NCBI RefSeq assembly: GCF_004151275.2
Contig: NZ_CP130821.1
Location: 1,302,001 to 1,366,000 of the forward strand
Origin: Flavobacterium dauae
GTDB lineage: Bacteria; Bacteroidota; Bacteroidia; Flavobacteriales; Flavobacteriaceae
Direction: 5' to 3'
Length of the DNA stretch: 64,000 nt
Shown: piece by piece, positions 26,062-38,333 of the stretch
How positions within the stretch are numbered: position 1 is the stretch's first letter
How the letters are laid out: each line of letters begins with the position of its first letter
Notes under the pieces: generated by a model
Told to the model about the DNA's origin: nothing
The model's database searches: none
The model's input: only the letters and a program-made list of their open reading frames with translations
Position numbers and translations under genes: made by a program

Positions 26062-26529
26062 TGTTTTTATGGCGTTCCCCTTCATTTCAGTTCCAAAAGC
26101 AAAAGCCGTAAAGTATACCCATTCAGACAAACAGAAAATCGAAGTAAACAGCCGGGTCGGGCTATCCGCTGCTATCCCTAACGCGGTTTTGTTTAAGGTT
26201 GTATGTTGTAAGTTTTAGGTCTTAAATAAAATCCGCGAAAATTTGTGCCATCTGTGGTTCAAAGTTTCAAGTTTAAGGTTTTAAGTTTCAAGTTGTAGGT
26301 TTTTTAATTATAAAATAAAATTTGTGAAAATCTGTGCTATCAGTGGTAAAAATATTACTGCTTCACCAAACATCTACCCGGTCAGTGAGCTGGTCACTGA
26401 GCCTGTCGAAGTGCTGTCGAACTGCCAAACACCCAGCGTAAAACCAGTGAAAACACACGCCATCAACGCTTTACAAAAAAAGATTAAAAAACTTTACAAA
26501 AGCATTTACAAAGTTCAAAAAAACAGTGC
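26062..26529. other. Gene-free, repeat-rich region before the rrn operon
   Basis: No credible gene. 26070-26185 is noticeably richer in GC than the surroundings (GCCGGGTCGGGCTATCCGCT and following), 26190-26330 is made of degenerate AT-rich repeats of the type GTTTCAAGTTTAAGGTTTTAA, and 26381-26426 is a compact palindromic element listed separately. An open frame at 26324-26602 runs through this repeat and is not believable. Confidence 0.6.
26381..26426. repeat. TGAGCCTGTCGAAG-type palindromic repeat
   Basis: TCAGTGA (26382-26388) and TCACTGA (26394-26400) form a perfect 7-bp stem with a 5-base loop, followed by GCCTGTCGAA and a second GTCGAA. Sequences built from CACTGAGCCTGTCGAAGTG are, from memory, dispersed intergenic repeats in many Bacteroidota; origin unknown. 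Confidence 0.6.
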
Positions 26530-26537
26530 TATATTTG
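26530..26537 (+). promoter_or_regulatory. rrn promoter P1, -7 element
   Basis: TATATTTG, followed by GCAACCGCTTT, the same leader sequence that follows promoter P3. A TTG at -33 is not evident. Confidence 0.45.
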
Positions 26538-26594
26538 CAACCGCTTTCGGAACAAGAAAAGCAACGTTCATAGAAAAAAAAGTAAAAAATAAAT

Positions 26595-26626
26595 TTGGAT
26601 GATATTGTAAAAGGTTTTTATCTTTG
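26595..26626 (+). promoter_or_regulatory. rrn promoter P2 (tRNA-Val)
   Basis: TTG at 26595-26597, 21-nt spacer, TATCTTTG at 26619-26626, 20 bases before tRNA-Val. Confidence 0.65.
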
Positions 26627-26646
26627 CAGTCCGTTCAAAAAAGAAA

Positions 26647-26721
26647 GGGCGATTAGCTCAGCTGGTTCAGAGCACCTCGTTTACACCGAGGGGGTCGGGG
26701 GTTCGAACCCCTCATCGCCCA
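26647..26721 (+). tRNA. tRNA-Val (TAC)
   Basis: 75 nt: acceptor GGGCGAT/ATCGCCC, D-arm with GCTCAGCTGGTTCAGAGC, anticodon stem CCTCG/CGAGG with loop TTTACAC giving anticodon TAC, T-arm GGGGTTCGAACCCC. CCA not encoded. It lies 200 bp upstream of the 16S gene, with its own promoter, and could be read into the rrn operon. Confidence 0.95.
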
Positions 26722-26755
26722 CAAAAAAAAACTTTAAAAAAAATTTAAAAAAGTT

Positions 26756-26785
26756 TTGCAAGTTTAAAAAAGATTACTACTTTTG
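26756..26785 (+). promoter_or_regulatory. rrn promoter P3 (closest to 16S)
   Basis: TTG at 26756-26758 and TACTTTTG at 26778-26785, spacer 19 nt. It is followed by GCAACCGCTTT, repeated from P1, then the 16S leader. Confidence 0.7.
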
Positions 26786-26920
26786 CAACCGCTTTAAGAA
26801 ACAAGCGCAGAAAAGAAGACAAGTTCATAGACATATTGGATTAACAGAAAATTAAAGAGTAAGAGCTTTTAAGCAATTAAAAGGTCTTGAACAACACATC
26901 AAAAAATATAAAAAATATAC

Positions 26921-28437
<1,517 letters not shown>

Positions 28438-28507
28438 TAGAGATGGTTCAAGCATCTTTTACTCTTTAACTGTTGGTTCAAAAAATAAAAAAATAAGTAA
28501 AATACAG

Positions 28508-28581
28508 AGTCTCGTAGCTCAGCTGGTTAGAGTACTACACTGATAATGTAGGGGTCGGCAGTTCGAGTCTGCCCGGGACTA
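28508..28581 (+). tRNA. tRNA-Ile (GAT)
   Basis: 74 nt in the 16S-23S spacer. Acceptor AGTCTCG/CGGGACT with one U·G pair, anticodon stem CTACA/TGTAG with loop CTGATAA giving GAT, T-arm GCAGTTCGAGTCTGC. No encoded CCA. Confidence 0.95.
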
Positions 28582-28614
28582 CTTTAAATTACGAATTGAT
28601 AATTATGAATTACA

Positions 28615-28700
28615 AATTATGAATTACGAATTAAAAACTGAAAAACTTATTTACAAGGAAATTCTAGAAGTTAAGAATCCACAATTCGTAATTCGTAATT
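28615..28700 (+). repeat. Long inverted repeat between spacer tRNAs
   Basis: The 18-mers at 28615-28632 and 28683-28700 (AATTATGAATTACGAATT and its complement) pair fully apart from one G·U, with a 50-base loop, in the space between tRNA-Ile and tRNA-Ala. It could act as an RNA-processing stem. Confidence 0.6.
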
Positions 28701-28720
28701 AAAAGATTCGTAATTAAATT

Positions 28721-28794
28721 GGGGGATTAGCTCAGCTGGCTAGAGCGCCTGCCTTGCACGCAGGAGGTCATCGGTTCGACTCCGATATTCTCCA
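28721..28794 (+). tRNA. tRNA-Ala (TGC)
   Basis: 74 nt in the 16S-23S spacer. Acceptor GGGGGAT/ATTCTCC (two G·U pairs), anticodon stem CCTGC/GCAGG with loop CTTGCAC giving TGC, T-arm ATCGGTTCGACTCCGAT. No encoded CCA. Confidence 0.95.
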
Positions 28795-29052
28795 CGATTT
28801 ACTGTACTATGTAAATTGTATATCGTATAATGAAACATTATACAATTTTACAAAATACATTATACAATACAAAAAGTTCATTGACATATTGAGATACATT
28901 TAAAAAGTAGAAAATATTTTTAGTTGTAAGTATTATGTTTTAAGTTGTAAGTTTTCGAACTAAAGATAAAAAGCAACATACTACAAACTAACATAATAAT
29001 ATAAAGCACATTTTTTGGTTGTAAGTTATAAGGTATACGTTTTAGGTTTACG

Positions 29053-32154
<3,102 letters not shown>

Positions 32155-32165
32155 AAAAAGCTTAA

Positions 32166-32273
<108 letters not shown>

Positions 32274-32279
32274 TTTTAG

Positions 32280-32312
32280 AAAGTCCTTATCAGAATTGAT
32301 AGGGACTTTTTT
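32280..32312 (+). terminator. rrn operon terminator
   Basis: AAAGTCCTTATCA pairs with TGATAGGGACTTT apart from one G·U, short loop, then TTTT. Confidence 0.9.
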
Positions 32313-32715
32313 GTTTTTATTAACCACAGATTGCACGGATTTTAAATATGCATCTTCTTCACCCAACTTTAAACTTTTTTAACCACAGGTTGCACATTAA
32401 CACGGAATTTTAAGTGTACAATTTTACAATATACATTATACAAAAGTAAAATTTGGCTAAAGCCCAACGTAATTAATCCTGTGTACTGATTTTACAAACA
32501 TACAACATCCAACACCAAACTTCAAACATTTTTAGCACGGGTTTTATTCTTACAACATACAACAATACAATTTATATTATACAAAAGAAACTTTGGCTAA
32601 AGCCGAATTTTCATCACTCGTTGTCATCGGGCTAAAGCTCGATGCAATTGTAAAGTTATTTCAAACCAATCTCTCTTTTAGGTATAAAAATCAATAAGGT
32701 AATATATTCCTTTAT
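32313..32715. repeat. Gene-free region with GGCTAAAGCC repeats
   Basis: No gene. Contains TTATACAAAAG followed by TTTGGCTAAAGCC twice (about 32436-32464 and 32578-32604), a third related CGGGCTAAAGCTCG at 32628-32641, and decayed fragments such as AACCACAGATTGCACGGATT / AACCACAGGTTGCACA (about 32321 and 32380). GGCTAAAGCC-type short palindromes are, from memory, dispersed in flavobacterial intergenic regions. Confidence 0.55.
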
Positions 32716-32755
32716 AAAAAAGCGTATTTTTTTGAACACCTTAAATATGCTTTTT
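32716..32755 (-). terminator. Terminator of the six-gene minus operon
   Basis: AAAAAGCGTATTT pairs with AAATATGCTTTTT (one G·U) 5 bases after the stop of the last gene; T-run on the minus strand. Confidence 0.7.
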
Positions 32756-32759
32756 ACAC

Positions 32760-33368
32760 CTACAACCTGTTTTTTGAAAAGGTAAAACCTATTCTGGCGG
32801 ACATGAAGTTGTAGTTGTTCATGTATTTTTCCCAGTTTGCATTGGTTTCTGTACGCATTTTATTGAAAGAATACTTTAATCCGAGCGTTAAGTATGCTCT
32901 GCCTCCAATTTTATGCTGATAATCAATACCTAAACCTAATCCATCACTTTCTGAATGTAATTTTTTACGATCATAATTAGAATAATAATTAGTATAATCA
33001 TAAGAAATATATGGTTCAAGTAAACTATTTTCACTAATTGGTTGATAATAACTAGCAAACGGACCAATAGTTAATGCATCAGTGCTATCAAAATTTCCAT
33101 AATATTTTGTGTTTTTTACAGACATAAAATGTAAATCTGTATGAAGTCCAATATTAAACCTGCTGTAATTAAAAATAGACAAACGAGCTGTAAATGTTGG
33201 AAAAGCAGATTCATGTGCTTCGCCCATCATATTTTTATTAGGAGCTAAATTTGAAAATCCAAAAGTGAATTGAAAGCTACTTACAAAATCTACTTTTGTA
33301 GTATTATCTTCTTGTGCATTGCTTAAATATGTGGTAAAAAGTATTAGTAAAAGTGTAATTTTTTTCAT
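32760..33368 (-). CDS. Outer-membrane beta-barrel protein, unknown function
   Basis: 202 aa. Signal peptide MKKITLLLILFTTYLSNAQ at residues 1-19. The rest alternates hydrophobic and polar residues with many aromatic strand ends (FQFTFGFSNLAP, LSIFNYSRFNIGLHTDLHFM, ITLGLKYSFN) and finishes with RIGFTFSKNRL, consistent with a small 8-10-strand outer-membrane barrel. No characterised homologue recognised. Last gene of the operon, 3 bp after the lipoprotein gene, suggesting a functional pair. Confidence 0.7.
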   Translation of the reverse strand: MKKITLLLILFTTYLSNAQEDNTTKVDFVSSFQFTFGFSNLAPNKNMMGEAHESAFPTFTARLSIFNYSRFNIGLHTDLHFMSVKNTKYYGNFDSTDALTIGPFASYYQPISENSLLEPYISYDYTNYYSNYDRKKLHSESDGLGLGIDYQHKIGGRAYLTLGLKYSFNKMRTETNANWEKYMNNYNFMSARIGFTFSKNRL

Positions 33369-33371
33369 AAG

Positions 33372-33776
33372 TTAAAATGTTATAGTGCCTAAATTTACAT
33401 AAAATTTACCTGCATTGTACCTTGATACATAGCCATAATATTTGGTGGTGTTGCCATAGTTTATTTCTACTACATACACAGTAGTATCCTCGTTTCTAGG
33501 AATACTTAGGCTTAATTTTCCAGAATTATCTGTAAATGATTTGCTAATATTATTTTTATTATCGCCAAAAAAAATATCGTTATAATAAACTTCGGAAATT
33601 GAACCATTTACAGGCTTGTTGTAAACAGGGTAAACATTTACTTCTGCATTACTTAAAGGAATATTATTATATACAACTTTACCTTCAACAATAATTCGTT
33701 CGTCACCTTCGTAATAATCTTTTTGGCAACTTGTAAACAATAATGGTGTTAAGGCTAATAAAAGTGTTTTTTTCAT
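33372..33776 (-). CDS. Lipoprotein with carboxypeptidase-regulatory-like domain
   Basis: 134 aa from ATG 33776. The ATG overlaps the stop of the thioesterase gene (ATGA), which fixes the start. Lipobox FTSC at about residues 14-17. The mature part (VEGKVVYNNIPLSNAEVNVY ... FTDNSGKLSLSIPRNEDTTVYVVEI) looks like a single Ig-fold of the carboxypeptidase-D regulatory type. Surface or periplasmic lipoprotein; role unknown, probably with the barrel encoded next. Confidence 0.7.
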   Translation of the reverse strand: MKKTLLLALTPLLFTSCQKDYYEGDERIIVEGKVVYNNIPLSNAEVNVYPVYNKPVNGSISEVYYNDIFFGDNKNNISKSFTDNSGKLSLSIPRNEDTTVYVVEINYGNTTKYYGYVSRYNAGKFYVNLGTITF

Positions 33777-34525
33777 AAAGTATGATGTGTTAGTTCCAAT
33801 TTCATTGCTAAACAAATAGTTTCGTCTAATTTAATATAAAAATAGATTTCTTTTTCTATAATACAATAATAAATCGCAACTTTTTGGTTAAATGTTACTT
33901 CTTTAAGAAAATTAATATCTATTGATTTAATTAAATTTTTTTCAAGAATATCAATTGGTAAACAATCTAAACACCATTCAATATACTTTACGTTGTTTAC
34001 ATGATTAAGTGCATCTAAATCGGAAAATACGACTTTGTGATGACTAACTAACTCTGCATTTTTTGATAAATCAATTTTGGTAAAAGGTTTTATTGTAGGT
34101 TTTTTATTGGGAAATTTCTCTAAATGATCGTGAGAAATTGCAATGGCTTCGGGTCTGCGTTTTTCGGTGTTTAAAACCACCCAAAGACTGTTTCCGCCGA
34201 TTATTTTTTTATCGTTTAAAAAAACATCAAAATCGCGAATAGATTTGATTCCAGACAAACTTTCAATCCACGTTTCAATTTCAATAGTTTCGTGCCACTG
34301 CGGTAAATTTTCAATCTCGATACGCATACTGCTTAACACCCAAGCCTGATTGTTTTGCTGCATATCAAAATAACTCATTCCCCCTAAATCTGAGTGTTTC
34401 CCGGCAACTGCTTGCAATAAATTCAACAAATCGGTAATGCGGATTTTAGAATTTACAGCACATTTATCTATTGTTACCTGGCACGAACCTTTGTATTTTG
34501 ACGAAAATTTATCGGGTAAATTCAT
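33773..34525 (-). CDS. Acyl-ACP thioesterase
   Basis: 250 aa with two hot-dog domains: residues 1-140 (DLLNLLQAVAGKHSDLGGMS ... MRIEIENLPQWHETIEIETW ... GNSLWVVLNTEKRRPEAI) and 145-250 (HHKVVFSDLDALNHVNNVKYIEWCLD). The DLDALNHVNNVKY segment matches the catalytic N/H motif of FatA/FatB-type thioesterases. It releases free fatty acids from acyl-ACP in the cytoplasm. It overlaps the end of miaA by 17 bp. Confidence 0.9.
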   Translation of the reverse strand: MNLPDKFSSKYKGSCQVTIDKCAVNSKIRITDLLNLLQAVAGKHSDLGGMSYFDMQQNNQAWVLSSMRIEIENLPQWHETIEIETWIESLSGIKSIRDFDVFLNDKKIIGGNSLWVVLNTEKRRPEAIAISHDHLEKFPNKKPTIKPFTKIDLSKNAELVSHHKVVFSDLDALNHVNNVKYIEWCLDCLPIDILEKNLIKSIDINFLKEVTFNQKVAIYYCIIEKEIYFYIKLDETICLAMKLELTHHTL

Positions 34526-35450
34526 TTATATATTTTATGATGTTTGTTTGCAATTCTTGATATGAAAACCATTTGGTAGCTTCGTTTCGTTTAAACCAGG
34601 TAATTTGTCGTTTGGCAAATCGGCGGGTGTTTTTTTTAATTTCTTCAACAGCATCAGGTAAAGAAATTTTTCCATCGATAAAATCAAATAATTCACGGTA
34701 ACCAACCGTTTGTAAGGCATTTAATTGTTGATGTTCTTTTAAATTAGCAACTTCAAGCAACAAACCATTATTCATCATTATATCAACACGTTGATTGATT
34801 CGTTGATACATTTCATCCCGCGGAGCTTCTAAACCAATAGCGATAGGAGTGAAGTTGCGTTTATTTTTTTCTTGATTTAAAAATGACGAATAAGGTGCAT
34901 TTGCCGCCATTGAAACCCCAATAAAACGTTTCATTCGCTGTTGATTGACCAATGTTTGAGGATTGGTTGTTTTTAAAAAATCAAAATAAAAAGGATCTAA
35001 CTGTTGTAATTTTTCCTGAAGATATTCAAAACCGTTTTCTTCGTAATTTTTATCGATTTCAGTTTTAATTTCAGTAGAAACATCCGGAAAATCATCAAAT
35101 CCTTTTAAAATAGCATCAACATATAAGCCCGATCCGCCAACAACAATCTGAATATTATTCTTTAAAAATAATTCATCTAACAAAGGCAAAACTTCTTTTT
35201 CGTAATCGCCAACACTATAATTTTCGGTGATGGATTTATTCTGAATAAAATGATGCGTTGCCTGTTTTAATTCTTCTGCCGAGGGTACAGCAGTTCCAAT
35301 AGTCATTTCCTTAAAAAATTGTCGGCTATCGCACGAAACAATATCGCAATTAAAATGTTTGGCTAATTGAATTGATAATGCGGTTTTGCCAATAGCTGTT
35401 GGTCCTACGATTACAATTAGGTAATTATTCGTCGATTTTAACTTCTCCAT
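34509..35450 (-). CDS. miaA: tRNA dimethylallyltransferase MiaA
   Basis: 313 aa from ATG 35450; the longer frame from 35489 would extend far into the upstream channel gene. P-loop GPTAIGKT at residues 16-23, then CDIVSCDSRQFFKEMTIGTA, VVGGSGLYVDAILKGF, QQRMKRFIGV and TVGYRELFDFIDG, RRFAKRQITWFKRN. It adds the dimethylallyl group to A37 of tRNAs reading UNN codons. Its start lies 26 bp inside the preceding gene, consistent with translational coupling. Confidence 0.96.
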   Translation of the reverse strand: MEKLKSTNNYLIVIVGPTAIGKTALSIQLAKHFNCDIVSCDSRQFFKEMTIGTAVPSAEELKQATHHFIQNKSITENYSVGDYEKEVLPLLDELFLKNNIQIVVGGSGLYVDAILKGFDDFPDVSTEIKTEIDKNYEENGFEYLQEKLQQLDPFYFDFLKTTNPQTLVNQQRMKRFIGVSMAANAPYSSFLNQEKNKRNFTPIAIGLEAPRDEMYQRINQRVDIMMNNGLLLEVANLKEHQQLNALQTVGYRELFDFIDGKISLPDAVEEIKKNTRRFAKRQITWFKRNEATKWFSYQELQTNIIKYINEFTR

Positions 35451-36273
35451 CAATAAATTTTTCGCCACAATTGTAGCAGTAATTTGCAAATTCGTTGTAA
35501 ATAAAAGTTTTACAGCGTGGGCAATTATTTTTTACGTCTTTAGTTCTTCGGTTTTTAGATAATTCGGCAGTAACAATTCCAGTAGGCACGGCGATAATTC
35601 CGTAACCCATAATCATAATGAACGATGCAATTGCTTTGCCGATAGGTGTAATTGGCGCAATATCGCCATAACCAACGGTTGTCATAGTAACAATACACCA
35701 ATAAATACTGTTTGGAATGTTGGTAAACCCGTTGTGGCGACCTTCTATTACAAACATAATGGTACCTAAAATTACCGACATTACCAAGATAAAATAGACA
35801 AATACAACAATTTTGTTTGCACTTGCGCGTAACGATTCTTTTATGTGCGATGATTGATTTAATACCGGAATTAAATCTAATATAGCGAACAATCTTAGTA
35901 AACGTAACGATCGAATTACGCCCAAAGCTTCTGATCCTGGAAAGAAAAAGCTTAAATACATGGGTAAAAGCGACAGTAAATCTACAAAGCCATAAAAACT
36001 GAAAATATAATTCAGCGGTTTTTTGTTACTTATGATTCGTAAGATGTATTCCAGCGTAAAAAACACGGTAATGATCCATTCACTTATTACAAAGAAATCG
36101 TGATGCAATTTGTCATACCGCACCACACTTTGCATCATAATTAAAACAACACTCAGTAAAATTACGGCAAGCAACAGTAAATCGAACGTTTTCCCGGCAA
36201 TGGTCCCCGATCCGTAAATTACAATGTAAATTTTCTGACGAAGTATTTCGTATTTCGATTTTAGATGCTTCAT
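35425..36273 (-). CDS. Voltage-gated-type potassium channel with C-terminal zinc ribbon
   Basis: 282 aa ion-transporter family protein. Six transmembrane helices: S1 (LLLAVILLSVVLIMMQSV), S2, S3 (FYGFVDLLSLLPMYLSFFF), an arginine-containing S4 (GVIRSLRLLRLFAIL), S5, then the selectivity filter TMTTVGYGD and S6 (IASFIMIMGYGIIAVPTGIV). The cytoplasmic end carries CPRCKTFIYNEFANYCYNCG, a rubredoxin-like zinc ribbon (CxxC...CxxC). Two bp after the exonuclease gene. Confidence 0.92.
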   Translation of the reverse strand: MKHLKSKYEILRQKIYIVIYGSGTIAGKTFDLLLLAVILLSVVLIMMQSVVRYDKLHHDFFVISEWIITVFFTLEYILRIISNKKPLNYIFSFYGFVDLLSLLPMYLSFFFPGSEALGVIRSLRLLRLFAILDLIPVLNQSSHIKESLRASANKIVVFVYFILVMSVILGTIMFVIEGRHNGFTNIPNSIYWCIVTMTTVGYGDIAPITPIGKAIASFIMIMGYGIIAVPTGIVTAELSKNRRTKDVKNNCPRCKTFIYNEFANYCYNCGEKFIDGEVKIDE

Positions 36274-36275
36274 TA

Positions 36276-37595
36276 CTAAAACGATATAATTTTATAGTCT
36301 TTTTTTGTGCTAAGATAATGCTTTACTGTATTCAGCACATCTTTTGTATAAATAAGCGGAATTAAGATTTTACTTAAAACCTGAGCATTTAATATCTGAT
36401 AATTTAAATCGAAAAAGCAAAATCCTTTAAAAATTCCGTTTTCAATAACAACCGCACTTTTTTCGTTTAAATTTCTACCTTTTAAAACAATGATTATATT
36501 GTTGTATTTAAGTTGGTTAGAAGTAATTAATGAAACAAAAAGTTCATTGTGCAAAACGGTTGGATAATTGATGTTTTCTGCAGATGAAAGCGCGTTTTGA
36601 ACTTCTTCTACAATTTCGTTTTCTTTATATAACTCGTTGATAAATTGCAAGGCACTTTTTTGATTTTTAAACGATTGAATGGCGTTTTTACGTCCATCAT
36701 TTTTATGAATTTTCAATGTTTCGTAACCGTTTTCTAATTTTTCCTGATAAACCGACCATAAAAAAAGCGATTTGCGTTGTGCTGTGTTTAAAACCGGTTT
36801 GTTGTGCAACAACTCCTCGCGTTCTTTTAACAATGCGATTAATTCGTTGCCCGTTTCTTCAAAAGTTACGGTGTAAACTTCTTTTTGAATGCGTTTAGCA
36901 ATTTTGGTATCGGCAGTAAAAATTTGATTTAATTTTTTACGGATATTATTGCTTTTGCCTATAAAAATGATACTTCCTTTATCGTTATGAATGTAGAAAA
37001 TACCTATGCTTGTAGGAATATTCTCTAAAATATCGAACAATTTAGGCGAAATTCCCTGATGGACTTCGTTTTTAATTTGCTGTTTTACAATTTGTTTGTC
37101 GATATCTTTATCTAACAACAACTTAAAAAGTTTAAGCGTAGCCATGGCGTCGCCGCTTGCTCTGTGTCGATCAGCAATCGGAATTCCCAATGATCGAACC
37201 AATTTACCTAAACTATACGCTTTCGCATCGGGCAACAATACTTTAGACATTTCTACGGTACAAAGTGTAGGTTTTTGGAATTTGTAGCCTAAACGATTAA
37301 ATTCCAATTTTAAAACTCGATAATCAAATGGAGCGTTGTGGGCAACAATAATGCAGCCTTCGGTAATTTCAATGATGCGTTTGGCAACTTCAAAAAACTT
37401 GGGTGCCTGCCGTAACATAGCATTATTTATGCCTGTAAGTTTAACAACAAACGGCTGAATGGGAATTTCTGGGTTAACCAGACTTATAAACTGATCTACA
37501 ATTTCAACACCGTCAAACTTATAAATAGCAATTTCGGTAATACCTTCTTTGTTAAATTGCCCGCCGGTGGTTTCTATATCTATTATTGCGTACAC
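36276..37595 (-). CDS. DnaQ-like 3'-5' exonuclease fused to a GIY-YIG-like domain
   Basis: 439 aa. Residues 1-165 are a DEDDh exonuclease: DIETTG (motif I), HNAPFDYRVL (II) and HRASGDAMATLKL (III with H and D). Residues about 190-275 form a UvrC-type GIY-YIG-like domain (SIGIFYIHNDKGSIIFIGKS), where GIY reads GIF and YIG reads FIG. The rest is unrecognised. Such exonuclease-UvrC/Cho-like fusions are known in bacteria and thought to act in DNA repair. First gene of a six-gene operon ending at 32760. Confidence 0.85.
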   Translation of the reverse strand: MYAIIDIETTGGQFNKEGITEIAIYKFDGVEIVDQFISLVNPEIPIQPFVVKLTGINNAMLRQAPKFFEVAKRIIEITEGCIIVAHNAPFDYRVLKLEFNRLGYKFQKPTLCTVEMSKVLLPDAKAYSLGKLVRSLGIPIADRHRASGDAMATLKLFKLLLDKDIDKQIVKQQIKNEVHQGISPKLFDILENIPTSIGIFYIHNDKGSIIFIGKSNNIRKKLNQIFTADTKIAKRIQKEVYTVTFEETGNELIALLKEREELLHNKPVLNTAQRKSLFLWSVYQEKLENGYETLKIHKNDGRKNAIQSFKNQKSALQFINELYKENEIVEEVQNALSSAENINYPTVLHNELFVSLITSNQLKYNNIIIVLKGRNLNEKSAVVIENGIFKGFCFFDLNYQILNAQVLSKILIPLIYTKDVLNTVKHYLSTKKDYKIISF

Positions 37596-37728
37596 TTTGC
37601 TCGTTTAGCAGTTATAAAGATTAAATGGTTTTAACCAAACTGATTAAATTGCTAAATTAAGAAAAAAGAAAATGTACTTTTTACTTCTAATTAAAAAATC
37701 AGTTTGATAATGGTTGTTTTCAAAAAAA

Positions 37729-38325
37729 TCAACTTTCTTCTACATTAAACAACAACTTAATATTTTGGTACGAATTTTTAAGCAGCTCCGGAATATCCTT
37801 TTTATCAACCCAGATTACTTTTTCAATGCCTTCCTCAATTTGTCCGTGCAATTCGCCCTGATAATCAGTTATCATAGAAAACCAATGGGTTATTTTTAGA
37901 CGATATTCTCCGTTACGTTTAAAAATATGAAAAGTTTTTTGTAAAAAATTTTCAATCTTTAAGCCTTTACAACCTGTTTCTTCTTCAACTTCGCGAATGG
38001 AGGTTTTTTCAATGGTTTCGTTTTTTTCAATTCCGCCCTTTGGCAAGTCCCATTTTCCGTTTCTAAAAATAAAAAGAATCTGACCTTTTTTGTTTTCAAC
38101 CAAACCGCCACCTGCTTTATTTACGGTAATTTTTTCTTTAAAATTCTTTATCAAATAATCCTCATCGGGGTGATACAAGTAAGCATTTGTAACCCGCCCT
38201 GCAAAATATTGTGCTATTAATTTTTGCATGTCAACGGTATCTAATAAAAAATATTGAAAATTAGTTTCTTTTTCTAACGTACTAGTTAAAAAAAGTGGTT
38301 TATCATTAATAAAAACTTTATACAT
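37729..38325 (-). CDS. NUDIX hydrolase
   Basis: 198 aa. Nudix box GGIEKNETIEKTSIREVEEE then TGCKGL (about residues 96-121) matches Gx5Ex7REUxEExGU. An unusual N-terminal part (1-65, MYKVFINDKPLFLTSTLEK) is typical of Bacteroidota members. Substrate (nucleoside diphosphate derivative) is unknown. The start codon is only 8 bp from that of divergent pyrE. Confidence 0.9.
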   Translation of the reverse strand: MYKVFINDKPLFLTSTLEKETNFQYFLLDTVDMQKLIAQYFAGRVTNAYLYHPDEDYLIKNFKEKITVNKAGGGLVENKKGQILFIFRNGKWDLPKGGIEKNETIEKTSIREVEEETGCKGLKIENFLQKTFHIFKRNGEYRLKITHWFSMITDYQGELHGQIEEGIEKVIWVDKKDIPELLKNSYQNIKLLFNVEES

Positions 38326-38328
38326 TTG
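38321..38328 (+). promoter_or_regulatory. -7 element for pyrE, possibly leaderless
   Basis: TACATTTG fits TAnnTTTG and ends 5 bases before the pyrE ATG (38334), so transcription could begin at or next to the start codon. It lies across the first codons of the NUDIX gene. No clear TTG at -33. Confidence 0.45.
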
Positions 38329-38333
38329 TAACT

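Noticed and set aside
26324..26855. Open frames of 92 and 86 codons before the 16S gene
   Set aside because: The first translates dispersed repeats, the second tRNA-Val and the rrn leader.
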